Shown here in pieces: positions 45,460 through 53,239 of a stretch of DNA of 64,000 nucleotides. The number at the start of each line of letters is the position of its first letter. Position 1 is the first letter of the stretch. The notes below the pieces were generated by a model. That model did no database searches. It was not told the origin of the DNA and was given only the letters and a program-made list of their open reading frames with translations. This DNA comes from Herbidospora yilanensis (GTDB lineage Bacteria; Actinomycetota; Actinomycetes; Streptosporangiales; Streptosporangiaceae): assembly GCF_001570565.1 (NCBI RefSeq), contig NZ_BBXE01000017.1:124001-188000 (forward strand), in the 5' to 3' direction. The position numbers and the translations under genes are program-made.

Positions 45460-46056
45460 ATGGCCAACGAATCAGCCCTCTTCTTCGGGCAGTTCATGCG
45501 CTCCCCCGCCTCCGTCGGCGCGATCGCCCCCAGTTCCCGCCGTCTCGCCGAGGCCGTGTGCGTGCCCATCCCGGAGCAGGGCGACCCCGTCGTGGTCGAA
45601 CTCGGGCCTGGAACGGGTTCCTTCACCGCGGAGATCCAACGCCGGCTCGGCGGCCGGGGCCGGCACCTGGCGGTCGAGATCAACCCCGCGCTGGCGGCCC
45701 ACCTGTCCGACCGTCACCCAGGGGTCGAGGTCGTCGTCGACGACGCGTGCGGGCTGCCGACGCTGCTGGCCGACCGGGGGCTGAAGCGGGCCGACGTGAT
45801 CATCAGCGGCCTGCCGTGGGCCGCGTTCTCCCCCAAGCTGCAGGACAGCCTGCTGAGCGGCATCCTCGGCTCGCTGAAGCCGGAGGGGGCGTTCACGATG
45901 TTCGCCTACGTCCACGCGATGCTGCTGCCGCCCGCGCTGCGGATCCGGCGGTCGCTGTTCGCCTCGTTCGAGGAGGTCGTGATGGGGCGGACCGTGTGGC
46001 CGAACCTGCCTCCGGCGTTCGTCTACCACGCCCGGCGGCCCCGCGACCGGCGATAG
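45460..46056 (+). CDS. class I SAM-dependent methyltransferase (phospholipid/rRNA N-methyltransferase-like)
   Basis: A 198-residue protein starting MANESALFFGQFMRSPASVG. The sequence SPASVGAIAPSSRRLAEAVC is followed by the SAM motif VVVELGPGTGSFTAEIQRRL, acidic HLAVEINPALAAHLS, VVVDDACGLPTLL and the motif IV-like ADVIISGLPWAAFSPKLQDS. The xxGxIxPSSxxLA start and SGLPW motif are typical of small methyltransferases related to phosphatidylethanolamine N-methyltransferase PmtA. Substrate unproven. It ends just before the acyl-CoA dehydrogenase gene and its stop touches the operator at 46057. Confidence 0.85.
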   Translation: MANESALFFGQFMRSPASVGAIAPSSRRLAEAVCVPIPEQGDPVVVELGPGTGSFTAEIQRRLGGRGRHLAVEINPALAAHLSDRHPGVEVVVDDACGLPTLLADRGLKRADVIISGLPWAAFSPKLQDSLLSGILGSLKPEGAFTMFAYVHAMLLPPALRIRRSLFASFEEVVMGRTVWPNLPPAFVYHARRPRDRR

Positions 46057-46068
46057 AGAACGCGTTCT
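46057..46068. promoter_or_regulatory. perfect 12-bp palindrome, KstR/TetR-like operator before the acyl-CoA dehydrogenase
   Basis: AGAACGCGTTCT lies 10 bp upstream of the dehydrogenase ATG. It contains AAC-N2-GTT, the core of the KstR consensus TNNAACNNGTTNNA, with TA present on the right flank but not on the left. A lipid-responsive TetR repressor is the natural candidate. No such regulator gene is adjacent. Confidence 0.45.
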
Positions 46069-46078
46069 AGAATGCGGC

Positions 46079-47260
46079 ATGGATTTCAGGCTGCCGGAGA
46101 GCGCGCGGGCCGTACGGGACGGCATCGGCGAGATCTGCTCCCACTACGACATGTCCTACTGGGAGCGGTGCGAGGCCGAGAAGCGGTGGCCTGAAGAGGT
46201 GTGGGCCGAGCTCGCCAAGGGCGGCTGGCTCGGCCTCGCGGTTCCCGAGGAGTTCGGCGGGGGCGGCCAGGGGCTGCTGGAGCTCACGGTGGCGACCGAG
46301 ACGTTGTCGGCGTCGGGGTCGGCCGGGGGTTCGGCCTTCACCTACGTGCTGACGCCCGGCTTCGGGGCGATGACCGTCGCCCGCCACGGCTCCGCCGAGC
46401 AGAAGGCCGACCTGCTGCCCCGGCTGGCGGCCGGGGAGATCGAGACCTGCTTCGCGCTGACCGAGCCCGACGCCGGGTCGAACTCGCTGGCCATCACCAC
46501 CTCCGCCCGCCTCGACGGGTCTGAGTTCGTGGTGAACGGGCAGAAGATCTGGATCACCGGGGTGCAGCGGGCCACCTGGATGCTGCTCGTCACCCGCACG
46601 ATCCCGGCCGCCGAGGCCAGGCCCCGCACCAACGGGCTCACGGTGCTGCTGGTCAACGTGCCCGAGGCGGTCGCGGCGGGCACGCTGACCTATCGGCCGA
46701 TCCCGAAGATGGGGGCGAACACGACGCCGTCCAACATGGTGTTCTTCGACGACCTGCGGGTGCCCGCCCGCAACGTGGTCGGCGAGGTGCACGGCGGGGC
46801 CGTCGTGTTGTGGGACATCCTCAACCCCGAGCGGATCCTCCTCGGGGCCGCCGCGCTCGGCGGGGCCGAGGTCGCCCTGCGGGTCGGCGTCGAGTACGCC
46901 CGGCAGCGCGAGGTGTTCGGCCGGCCCATCGGGGCCAACCAGGGCATCGCGTTCCCGCTGGCGGCGGTGAAGGCCAAGATCGAGCTGGCCCGGCTCATGC
47001 TCTACAAGGCGGCGTGGCTCTTCGACCGGGGCGAGCCGTGCGGGACCGAGGCCAACATCGCGAAGCTGACCGCCTCCCAGGCGTTCTGGGAGGCCGCCGA
47101 CGCGGCGTTCCAGACCCACGGCGGCATGGCCTACTCGCTGGAGTATCCGGTGGCCCGGCTGCTCGCCGACGCCCGGATCGGCCTGGTCGCCCCGGTGACC
47201 GAGCAACTCCTGCTCAACTACCTGGCCACGCAGGTGCTGGGGCTGCCCCGGTCGTTCTAG
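46079..47260 (+). CDS. acyl-CoA dehydrogenase
   Basis: A 393-residue protein starting MDFRLPESARAVRDGIGEIC. Family motifs in order: GLAVPEEFGGGGQGLLELTV, the FAD/substrate signature CFALTEPDAGSNSLAITTSA, FVVNGQKIWITGVQRA, VLWDILNPERILLGAAALGG, YARQREVFGRPIGANQGIAF, and the C-terminal FQTHGGMAYSLEYPVARLLA DAR. It should oxidise an acyl-CoA to the enoyl-CoA with FAD, passing electrons to ETF. The catalytic base region fits the short/branched or long-chain class, but the substrate cannot be set. An operator-like palindrome sits just upstream. Its stop overlaps that of the opposite esterase gene. Confidence 0.94.
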   Translation: MDFRLPESARAVRDGIGEICSHYDMSYWERCEAEKRWPEEVWAELAKGGWLGLAVPEEFGGGGQGLLELTVATETLSASGSAGGSAFTYVLTPGFGAMTVARHGSAEQKADLLPRLAAGEIETCFALTEPDAGSNSLAITTSARLDGSEFVVNGQKIWITGVQRATWMLLVTRTIPAAEARPRTNGLTVLLVNVPEAVAAGTLTYRPIPKMGANTTPSNMVFFDDLRVPARNVVGEVHGGAVVLWDILNPERILLGAAALGGAEVALRVGVEYARQREVFGRPIGANQGIAFPLAAVKAKIELARLMLYKAAWLFDRGEPCGTEANIAKLTASQAFWEAADAAFQTHGGMAYSLEYPVARLLADARIGLVAPVTEQLLLNYLATQVLGLPRSF

Positions 47261-47266
47261 AACGAC
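47251..47266. repeat. perfect 16-bp palindrome spanning two overlapping stop codons
   Basis: GTCGTTCTAGAACGAC covers the last codons of both the acyl-CoA dehydrogenase (plus) and the esterase (minus). The stops overlap in the central CTAG, and both proteins end in Ser-Phe. It may be a by-product of the facing ends or a short bidirectional hairpin. Confidence 0.6.
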
Positions 47267-48123
47267 GCTCTGAGGCGGCCGGCGGCGTACCTCCTGGCCT
47301 CGGCCGCCTCGGGGAAGAAGCCGGGCAGCCCGAAGAAGCCGTGCAGGGAGCCGGCGAAGCAGCGGTACTCCGCGCCGAGCTCGGCCGCGTAGCGCTCGCA
47401 CTCGGCGGTCAGCGGGTCGTGCTCGGCGGTGATGACGGTGGCCGGGGCCAGGCCGGTCTTGTCCTTCAGCAGGGCGGGGGCGAAGCGGGGGTCGGCGCGG
47501 TCGGCGTCGCCGGCGTACTGGTCGAAGAGCCAGGCCACGCGGGCGGTCTCCAGGTTGTGGTGGCCCTCGTCGGCGAAGCCCCGGGTGTCGGTGCGCATCT
47601 CCGTGCACGGATAGACGAGCATCTGGTGCGTGAGGGCCGACCCGGCGTCGCGGGCCAGGGCGGCGCAGACGGTGGCCAGGTTGGCCCCCGCGCTCTCCCC
47701 CATGACCGCGACCGTCGCGTGGTCGCGCAGCACCGCCTCCACCACGGCCCAGCAGTCGTCGACGGCGGCCGGGAACGGGTGTTCGGGCGCGAGCCGGTAG
47801 TCGACCGAGACGACCATCGCCCCCGTCTGGACCGCGAGGTCGCGGCACATCGGGTCGTCGACGTCGGCGCCGCCGAAGACGAACCCGCCGCCGTGGATGT
47901 AGACCACGACCGGGAGGTCGCCGGGCGCGGGGCGGAAGATCCGGACCGGCACCCCGGCGATCGCGGTGTCGGTGACCTCATGGAGGGGGATCCGCGGGCT
48001 CCGGCCCTCGGCGTCGCCGTCGACGGGACGGCTCTCCTGGATCTCGGCGAGGGTCGGCGGGACGTAGTCGACGGCCGGGGGGAATCGATCCAGGTACGCG
48101 CGGGCGCGGTCGTGCAGTGTCAT
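47257..48123 (-). CDS. HSL-family alpha/beta hydrolase (esterase/lipase)
   Basis: About 288 residues from the ATG at 48121-48123 (MTLHDRARAYLDRFPPAVDY), with AGGGTG upstream. The hormone-sensitive-lipase signatures are VVVYIHGGGFVFGGADVDDP (HGGG oxyanion), VSVDYRLAPEHPFPAAVDDC, nucleophile VAVMGESAGANLA, acid ITAEHDPLTAECERYA and His CFAGSLHGFFGLPGFFP. It is an intracellular carboxylesterase for short acyl esters by family analogy. It is convergent with the acyl-CoA dehydrogenase, with stops overlapping by 3 bases. Confidence 0.93.
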   Translation of the reverse strand: MTLHDRARAYLDRFPPAVDYVPPTLAEIQESRPVDGDAEGRSPRIPLHEVTDTAIAGVPVRIFRPAPGDLPVVVYIHGGGFVFGGADVDDPMCRDLAVQTGAMVVSVDYRLAPEHPFPAAVDDCWAVVEAVLRDHATVAVMGESAGANLATVCAALARDAGSALTHQMLVYPCTEMRTDTRGFADEGHHNLETARVAWLFDQYAGDADRADPRFAPALLKDKTGLAPATVITAEHDPLTAECERYAAELGAEYRCFAGSLHGFFGLPGFFPEAAEARRYAAGRLRASF

Positions 48124-48147
48124 GCACCGCACCCTAGCTTCGCCTCC

Positions 48148-48762
48148 TCAGGCCCTCTTCTCCCGCGTGGCCGCCATGCCCGGGTGAACGGCCCCCCGGC
48201 CGGTGATCAGCAGCAGCAGTCCCGCGATCGGGCCCTCGACGCGCCGGCCGGAGCCCACGCGCCACACGCAGTCGGTCGCGGCCAGTTCCACGCCCGCGAA
48301 GGCCTTCCTGGCGCCGAACGGGTAGCCCATCGCCCAGACGCGGTCGGCCGCCGCCATCGCGGCCTCGACCGGCATCGGGCGGTCGCGGCCCAGCGGGACG
48401 GCCATGTCCTGGCCGTGGACCAGGGCGTCGATGAGGGGCTCCAGGTGGCTGATCCCGGGGGCCTTGCGGCGCGAGCCGATCATCGCCCGGATGCCCTCGG
48501 CATAGGACTCCACGGGACGCCGCGCCGCCTGGACGGCGGTGTTGTGGATCATGCGGTCGAGGCTGCCCCGGGCCTTGAGCAGTTCCCAGACGGCCATGCC
48601 CGGCCGGACGTGGGCCAGGGTGAGATGGGCCGCGACCTCGCGCACCCGCCAGCCCGCGCACAACGACGGCGTCTCCCACTCCTCCTCAGTGAGCTCGTCG
48701 AGGAAGAGGGCCAGGGAGCGGCGTTCCTCGTCGATGGCGTGCCAGACGGCCTGTTCGTCCAT
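48148..48762 (-). CDS. maleylpyruvate isomerase-like protein (DinB/TIGR03083)
   Basis: A 204-residue protein starting MDEQAVWHAIDEERRSLALF. The N-terminal mycothiol-dependent maleylpyruvate isomerase domain shows LDELTEEEWETPSLCAGWRV, REVAAHLTLAHV, and the later EPLIDALVHGQDMAVPLGRD, so the three His metal ligands (REVAAHL, HGQD, and the N-terminal region) seem present. The family includes DinB-fold thiol-dependent enzymes acting with mycothiol and many without known substrate. It is divergent from the MarR gene, with a perfect operator between them, so MarR probably represses it. Confidence 0.85.
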   Translation of the reverse strand: MDEQAVWHAIDEERRSLALFLDELTEEEWETPSLCAGWRVREVAAHLTLAHVRPGMAVWELLKARGSLDRMIHNTAVQAARRPVESYAEGIRAMIGSRRKAPGISHLEPLIDALVHGQDMAVPLGRDRPMPVEAAMAAADRVWAMGYPFGARKAFAGVELAATDCVWRVGSGRRVEGPIAGLLLLITGRGAVHPGMAATREKRA

Positions 48763-48785
48763 GAGGACTCCCGTGGATATGATTC

Positions 48786-48814
48786 GATTCTCGAACCAAT
48801 ATGGTTCGAGAATC
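48786..48814. promoter_or_regulatory. perfect 13-bp inverted repeat, MarR operator
   Basis: GATTCTCGAACCA (48786-48798), spacer ATA, TGGTTCGAGAATC (48802-48814). It lies in the 76 bp between the DinB-type gene (minus) and marR (plus), covering where both promoters must be. MarR proteins typically bind such sites to control themselves and the divergent gene. Confidence 0.85.
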
Positions 48815-48838
48815 TGACTACTGTCAACGGGTGCGTCC

Positions 48839-49258
48839 ATGAATCTCGCCCTGCTCTGCTACTTCCCCTACCGGGCCATGGAGGCCCGCGTGGTCGCGGC
48901 CGTCGAGGAGGCGGGATACGCGTTCACCGTCGCCCAGGGCCGCATCCTGGCCCGCGTCGGCCCCGACGGCACGCGGATCGGCGACCTGGCCGAGCAGGCC
49001 GGGGTCACCAAACAGACGGCTACATTCCTCGTGAACCAGCTTGAGAAGGCCGGCTACGTCGAACGGGTGCCCGACCCGGCCGACGCGCGGGCGCGGCTGG
49101 TGCGGCTGTCGGAGGCCGGGTGGGCCGGGGTCGCCATCGCGCGGAAGGTCGAGGCCGAGGTCGAGGCCGAGTGGGTGGCCCACCTGGGCGAGTCCGACAC
49201 CGCCGCGCTGCGCCGGGCCCTGGAACGCCTCCGCGAGGTCACCGACCCTTATCGATGA
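48839..49258 (+). CDS. MarR family transcriptional regulator
   Basis: A 139-residue protein starting MNLALLCYFPYRAMEARVVA. The winged HTH is visible as FTVAQGRILARVGPDGTRIG, DLAEQAGVTKQTATFLVNQL, EKAGYVERVPDPADARARLV and RLSEAGW. The C-terminal helix completes the dimer. It probably binds the perfect inverted repeat upstream, controlling itself and the DinB-family gene. The ligand is unknown; thiol or electrophile stress would fit the target's mycothiol link. Confidence 0.93.
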   Translation: MNLALLCYFPYRAMEARVVAAVEEAGYAFTVAQGRILARVGPDGTRIGDLAEQAGVTKQTATFLVNQLEKAGYVERVPDPADARARLVRLSEAGWAGVAIARKVEAEVEAEWVAHLGESDTAALRRALERLREVTDPYR

Positions 49259-49301
49259 TTTCAGTTATTCCCTACTATGTTCACGGACAATAGGGGGGGA
49301 C

Positions 49302-50090
49302 ATGGCCGAGATCGTGCCGGCGCTGCTGGCCGGGTTCCTGGTGGCGGCGCTCGGCACGCCGGTCGGGGTCTCCGGAGCGGTGTTCCTGCTGCCGCTGCAG
49401 TCGAGCGTCCTGGGGGTGAGCGGGCCCGCCGTCAGCGCCACCAACCTCGTCTTCAACACGATGTCGACGCCCCTGGCGCTGCTGCGCACGCCGGGGTTCC
49501 GCGGGCGGGCGGCCGAGCTCCTCGTCGTGGCGGGCGTCTGCGTGCCGGCGGCGGTGGCGGGGGCCTACGGGCGGGTGACGCTGTTCGCCGATCCGGCGCG
49601 GTTCCGCCTGCTGGTGATCGCGGTGCTCGCACCGCTGGGCGTGCAGTTGCTGGTCAGGGCGGTGCGCGGGACGCGCGTCCGGGACGATGATCCGCCGCCG
49701 CTCCGGGCGCTGCCGCTGGCGGTGCTGGCGCTGGTGACCGGGGCGGTCGGCGGCACGATCGGGATCGGCGGCGGGTCGATGCTCGCGCCGGTGCTGGTGG
49801 CGGCGGCCCGCCAGAGCGTGGCGCGGGCCGCCCCGCTCGCCCTCACGTCGACGTTGTCGACGTCGCTGAGCGGGCTGGTGGCGTACAGCCTGTTCGACGC
49901 CTTCCACATCGGCACGCCGCCGGCCGCGCCCGTCTGGCACGTCGGGATCGCGACCGGGCTCGGCGGGGTCGCCGGGGCGCTGCTCGGCGCGGCCGTAGCC
50001 CGGCGCGCGGGGGAACGGGTGCTGACGCTGCTGCTCGGGACGACCGCGACGGTGACGGCCGTGAGTTACGTGGTCCAGCTCGCCGGATGA
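49302..50090 (+). CDS. TSUP (TauE/SafE) family permease
   Basis: A 262-residue membrane protein starting MAEIVPALLAGFLVAALGTP, behind GGGGGG. The two TauE/SafE repeats are visible: LGTPVGVSGAVFLLPLQSSV with NLVFNTMSTPLALLR, and GAVGGTIGIGGGSMLAPVLV with ALTSTLSTSLSGLVAY. It has about eight hydrophobic helices. The family exports or imports sulfite, sulfoacetate or other organosulfur anions. It follows marR on the same strand but has its own AT-richer 43-bp leader. The specific substrate is unknown. Confidence 0.9.
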   Translation: MAEIVPALLAGFLVAALGTPVGVSGAVFLLPLQSSVLGVSGPAVSATNLVFNTMSTPLALLRTPGFRGRAAELLVVAGVCVPAAVAGAYGRVTLFADPARFRLLVIAVLAPLGVQLLVRAVRGTRVRDDDPPPLRALPLAVLALVTGAVGGTIGIGGGSMLAPVLVAAARQSVARAAPLALTSTLSTSLSGLVAYSLFDAFHIGTPPAAPVWHVGIATGLGGVAGALLGAAVARRAGERVLTLLLGTTATVTAVSYVVQLAG

Positions 50091-50108
50091 CACCGGGTGA
50101 CAGAACGG

Positions 50109-50924
50109 TCACCACCACGCGACGGCCTGCCCGGCCGGCCGTCGGGGCCCCGGGAGCGGCAGGTCGAGCGACCGGTCGGCGTGCACCATCCGGTCGTGCA
50201 CCTCGCCGAGGTCGCTCGTCGGTTCGAGGCCGAGTTCCCGGGCGAAGTCCCCCCGCGCCCTGCGGTAGGCCGCCAGGGCGTCGGGGCGGCGGCCGTCGCG
50301 GTAGAGGGCCAGCATGTACGCGCGGATCAGCCGCTCCCTCAGCGGGTGCTGCCGCACCAGGTCGGCGAGCTCCGGGAGCAGGTCACGGTGCCGCCCGCAC
50401 TCCAGTTCGGCCTCCACGCACGACTCGACCGCCGACAACCGCAGTTCCTCCAGGCCCACCCCCAGCCGATCGCGGACCCGGTCGGTGGCGGAGTCGGCGA
50501 GCAGCGGGCCCCGCCAGTGCGCCAGCGCGTCGCGGAGCAGGCGCGCCCGGCCCCCCGGACCGGCCAGGCGGGCCCGCGCGACCAGGTCGCGGAACCGGTG
50601 CACGTCGACGGCGGCCACGTCGGTCTCGGCCACGTAGCCGTCGCCCCGCAGCAGCAGCCGGAACCCCCGCGAGCCCGTGCGGTCGGGGTCGAGGGCGCCG
50701 CGCAGCCGGGCGACGTGGCTGTGCAGCACGCCCCGGGCGTGGGCGGGCGGGTCGTCGTCCCAGAGCAGTTCCAGCAACCGGCTCACCGGGACGACCCGGC
50801 CCGCCTCCAGCAGCAGCAGGCCCAGCAGGCAGCGCTGCGCGCGCCGGGCGAGCGTGACGCGCCCGCCGCCCCGCCACACCTCGACCGGACCCAGCAGCCG
50901 GAACTCCCAACCCCCGTCAGTCAT
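50109..50924 (-). CDS. SARP-type regulator (winged HTH plus BTAD)
   Basis: A 271-residue protein starting MTDGGWEFRLLGPVEVWRGG. The OmpR-like winged helix is present (RRAQRCLLGLLLLEAGRVVP, VSRLLELLWDDDPPAHARGV, LHSHVARLRGAL, GYVAE), followed by the bacterial transcriptional activation domain (VDVHRFRDLVARARLAGPGG, LREALAHWRGPLLAD-like, RLIRAYMLALYRDGRRPDAL and AYRRARGDFARELGLEPTSD). It has no ATPase domain, so it is a small SARP like ActII-ORF4. SARPs bind 11-bp direct repeats to activate secondary metabolism. It is 27 kb from the NRPS-PKS promoter repeats; a regulatory link is only a hypothesis. Confidence 0.9.
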   Translation of the reverse strand: MTDGGWEFRLLGPVEVWRGGGRVTLARRAQRCLLGLLLLEAGRVVPVSRLLELLWDDDPPAHARGVLHSHVARLRGALDPDRTGSRGFRLLLRGDGYVAETDVAAVDVHRFRDLVARARLAGPGGRARLLRDALAHWRGPLLADSATDRVRDRLGVGLEELRLSAVESCVEAELECGRHRDLLPELADLVRQHPLRERLIRAYMLALYRDGRRPDALAAYRRARGDFARELGLEPTSDLGEVHDRMVHADRSLDLPLPGPRRPAGQAVAWW

Positions 50925-51017
50925 GATCGCCACGATCGGAGCCGACGGTATAGGTGAGGTATATGCGCAGGTCAGAGCGGCAAGCCGGTGTCAAGACGGG
51001 CCGCCGACACTCGGCGG

Positions 51018-51953
51018 GTGCTGCGCATCCACTTCACCGCCGAGGACATCGCGCGGACCCGCCTGAGCACCGTCGCCGACCCGCTGTGGGAGGTCCTGCT
51101 GAGCCACTTCCGGCTGGGTGAGACCACCCCGCCGATCCACCTGCGGCCGTGGACGGCGCGGCTGCGCGCCCGCCCCGACCTGACGGCCCTGATGCGGCCC
51201 GGCGCGGCGTTCCTCGCCGGGCTCGCCCCGCGCGGTCGCTACGTGCCCGACCTCCTCACCCCCGCCGAGTCGGCGGCCGGGCTCGACGCGGGCCTGGACG
51301 CCGTCCGCGCGACGGACCCGCGCCGGCTCTGGCGCGAACTGGACACCGCCGCGCGCCGGCTCCCCGCCACCCTGCCCGAGCTGGCGCGGGCCCTGGGCGA
51401 CTTCCACCGCGCCGCGGTCGGCGCCCACGACGACCTGATCCGGGCGAGGGTCGAGGCCGACGTCGCGGCGCGGACGGGCACGCTGCTCGCCGGGGGCGTC
51501 GAGGCCCTGCTGCGCGGCTTCGCGCCGATGATGCGCTGGCGGCGTCCGGTGCTGGAGGTGCGCTACCCCGCCGACCGGGACCTCCACCTCGGCGGCCGGG
51601 GGCTGCGGTTCGTCCCGTCGTTCTTCTGCGACCGGACGCCGGTGTCGCTCGCCGACCCGGACCTGCCGCCGGTCCTGGTCTACCCGATCGCGGCCGAGCA
51701 CCGGACCGTCCCCGTCGGGACGGGCGAATCGCTGGCCGGGCTGATGGGCCCGACGCGCGCCGCCGTGCTGGCCGCGCTGCGGCACAGCGCCTCGACCACC
51801 CAGCTCGCCACGCGGCTGCACACCTCGCTCGCCTCGATGAGCCGCCACACCAAGACCCTCCGGCAGGCGGGCCTGATCACCAGCACCCGGCGCGGGCCCG
51901 CCGTCCTGCACGGCCTCACCCCGCTGGGGCGCCGCCTCCTCGACGGCGGCTGA
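51018..51953 (+). CDS. ArsR family winged-helix regulator, large form
   Basis: About 311 residues from the GTG at 51018 (VLRIHFTAEDIARTRLSTVA). The long N-terminal part (WEVLLSHFRLG, LRPWTARLRARPDLTALMRP) matches the actinomycete family in which an ArsR-type HTH is at the C-terminus: GPTRAAVLAALRHSASTTQL, ATRLHTSLASMSRHTKTLRQ and AGLITSTRRGPAVLHGLTPL GRR. The start MLRIHFTxEDLART is characteristic. It is divergent from the SARP gene. The ligand and targets are unknown. Confidence 0.9.
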   Translation: MLRIHFTAEDIARTRLSTVADPLWEVLLSHFRLGETTPPIHLRPWTARLRARPDLTALMRPGAAFLAGLAPRGRYVPDLLTPAESAAGLDAGLDAVRATDPRRLWRELDTAARRLPATLPELARALGDFHRAAVGAHDDLIRARVEADVAARTGTLLAGGVEALLRGFAPMMRWRRPVLEVRYPADRDLHLGGRGLRFVPSFFCDRTPVSLADPDLPPVLVYPIAAEHRTVPVGTGESLAGLMGPTRAAVLAALRHSASTTQLATRLHTSLASMSRHTKTLRQAGLITSTRRGPAVLHGLTPLGRRLLDGG

Positions 51954-52018
51954 GCAGCCCTTGCATCGCGGCGCAAAGGTCTTACCGGCGGGCGCGGCGC
52001 CGACCGAGTCTGACGGCC

Positions 52019-52450
52019 ATGCGAATCACACGATCCCTGATCTCGGCCGCGGTCGCCCTCCTCGTGGGCGTGGCCCTGTCCCTCACCACCGCGTCGTCGG
52101 CGCAGGCGGGATGCAGCTCGGCCGTCTCCGGCAGCTACAACTGGGACGGCACCATCAGCACCCACGTCCGGGGCACCAGCTGCTCCACCCGCTCCGCGCA
52201 CCTGACGGTGAGCGGGAACGAGAAGTGCTGCGCCCCGTTCTGGGTGAAGATCGAGCGGCAACTGTGGGGCAGCTACGGCTGGCTGACCACCGACACCCAG
52301 GTCAAGAGCGCCCTCTGGAACGGGTACGTCGAGCTGAACACCGCGACCGTCCCCTCACGGCCGTCGGACGGGAGCGAGCGCTTCCACGCCTGCTGGGGCC
52401 TCGGCTCGTCGCAGCCGGGTTCGTGGGACTGCGGCCCCTGGGTGAGCTGA
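52019..52450 (+). CDS. secreted Cys-rich small protein, hypothetical
   Basis: A 143-residue protein starting MRITRSLISAAVALLVGVAL. A Sec signal peptide ends near SSAQAG. The mature part of about 113 residues has six cysteines (GCSSAV, TSCSTR, EKCCAP, HACWGL, WDCGPW), enough for three disulfides, and many Trp and Tyr residues (YNWDGTIS, WVKIERQLWGSYGWL). No catalytic motif was recognised. It looks like an extracellular inhibitor, toxin or adhesin-type small protein, but no function can be assigned. It is followed by a strong terminator. Confidence 0.8.
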   Translation: MRITRSLISAAVALLVGVALSLTTASSAQAGCSSAVSGSYNWDGTISTHVRGTSCSTRSAHLTVSGNEKCCAPFWVKIERQLWGSYGWLTTDTQVKSALWNGYVELNTATVPSRPSDGSERFHACWGLGSSQPGSWDCGPWVS

Positions 52451-52470
52451 CGACAGGGTGAGCTGACGAC
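52440..52470 (+). repeat. tandem 16-bp duplication across the stop codon of the secreted protein
   Basis: GGGTGAGCTGACGACA at 52440-52455 is repeated as GGGTGAGCTGACGAC at 52456-52470. The first copy holds the stop TGA. It may be a recent replication-slippage duplication. Confidence 0.75.
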
Positions 52471-52511
52471 GTGAGGCGCGGCCCCCCTCTCGGGGTGGCC
52501 GCGCCTCACGT
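52469..52511 (+). terminator. strong rho-independent-type terminator after the secreted protein gene
   Basis: ACGTGAGGCGCGGCC (52469-52483) pairs perfectly with GGCCGCGCCTCACGT (52497-52511), a 15-bp stem with a 13-nt loop. It lies between the plus-strand secreted protein and the minus-strand amidotransferase-like gene, whose 3' ends face each other. Confidence 0.85.
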
Positions 52512-52552
52512 ATCGCCCGGGAACGTCCGGCCCCGTCATGCCGGACATGTGG

Positions 52553-53239
52553 TCAGAAGGGCCGGGCCGCCTCGACCAGGGCCTCCAGCAGGCGGTTGTC
52601 GGTGCCGCGCTCCGGGTGCCACTGCACGCCCACGCAGAAGCGGTGCCCCTGGAGTTCGACGCCCTCCACGATCTGGTCGTCGGCCCAGGCCACCGCGAGC
52701 AGTCCCTGGCCGAGCTTCTTCACCGCCTGGTGGTGCGGCGCGTTCACCTCAAGGCGGTCGCCGACCGCCTTGCCGATCTTGCTGGACACGCTGATGATCA
52801 CGGTGTGCCGCGCGCCGGTGTGGCGCTCGTGCGCCACCACGTCGGGCAACCACGGGATCAGCGAGCCGCCGAGCGCCACGTTCAGCACGTGCATGCCGCG
52901 CGAGACCGCGAGCACCGGCTTGCCGGCCGCCACGGCCGCCTTGGCCAGGGCGATCTCGAAGCGGTCGCGGTGGGCCTGCGGCTCGTCGACGCGCGACTCG
53001 CGCGGCTCGCCGTAGAGGGCGGGGTCGACCTCGATGCCGCCCGCGAGCAGGACGCCGTCGAGTCCGCGCAGATGGTCGTCGACGTTGGCGGGCAGCAGCG
53101 GGGGCAACACGACCGGGACGCCCCCGGCCTTCTCCACGGCCCGCGAGTATCCCTGCGGGGAGACCACGGCCTCCCGCACCCACGCGCCCCAGCGGGCGGC
53201 CTCAAGGTAGCTGGTGATGCCGATGATCGGACGGGCCAT
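52553..53239 (-). CDS. peptidase C26 / gamma-glutamyl-GABA hydrolase-like protein, catalytic Cys replaced by Ser
   Basis: A 228-residue class I glutamine amidotransferase-fold protein starting MARPIIGITSYLEAARWGAW. Family features: VSPQGYSRAVEKAGGVPVVL, GLDGVLLAGGIEVDPALYGE, RDRFEIALAKAAVAAGKPVL, VNAPHHQAVKKLGQG and FCVGVQWHPE (catalytic His and Glu). The nucleophile position, normally ICRGMQxLNV, reads AVSRGMHVLNV with a TCG Ser codon at 52901-52903. The family cleaves gamma-glutamyl bonds such as gamma-Glu-GABA. With Ser in place of Cys it is probably inactive or has another role. It is a single gene, with no polyamine genes next to it. Confidence 0.88.
   Translation of the reverse strand: MARPIIGITSYLEAARWGAWVREAVVSPQGYSRAVEKAGGVPVVLPPLLPANVDDHLRGLDGVLLAGGIEVDPALYGEPRESRVDEPQAHRDRFEIALAKAAVAAGKPVLAVSRGMHVLNVALGGSLIPWLPDVVAHERHTGARHTVIISVSSKIGKAVGDRLEVNAPHHQAVKKLGQGLLAVAWADDQIVEGVELQGHRFCVGVQWHPERGTDNRLLEALVEAARPF

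Noticed and set aside
49270-49295. Imperfect inverted repeat CCCTACT...AATAGGG before the TSUP gene
   Set aside because: Only five outer bases pair well and the centre does not match; too weak to call an operator.
50109-50924. Treating the SARP gene as the cluster-specific activator
   Set aside because: It is about 27 kb away among unrelated genes. The direct repeats at 23496-23526 make it a hypothesis only.
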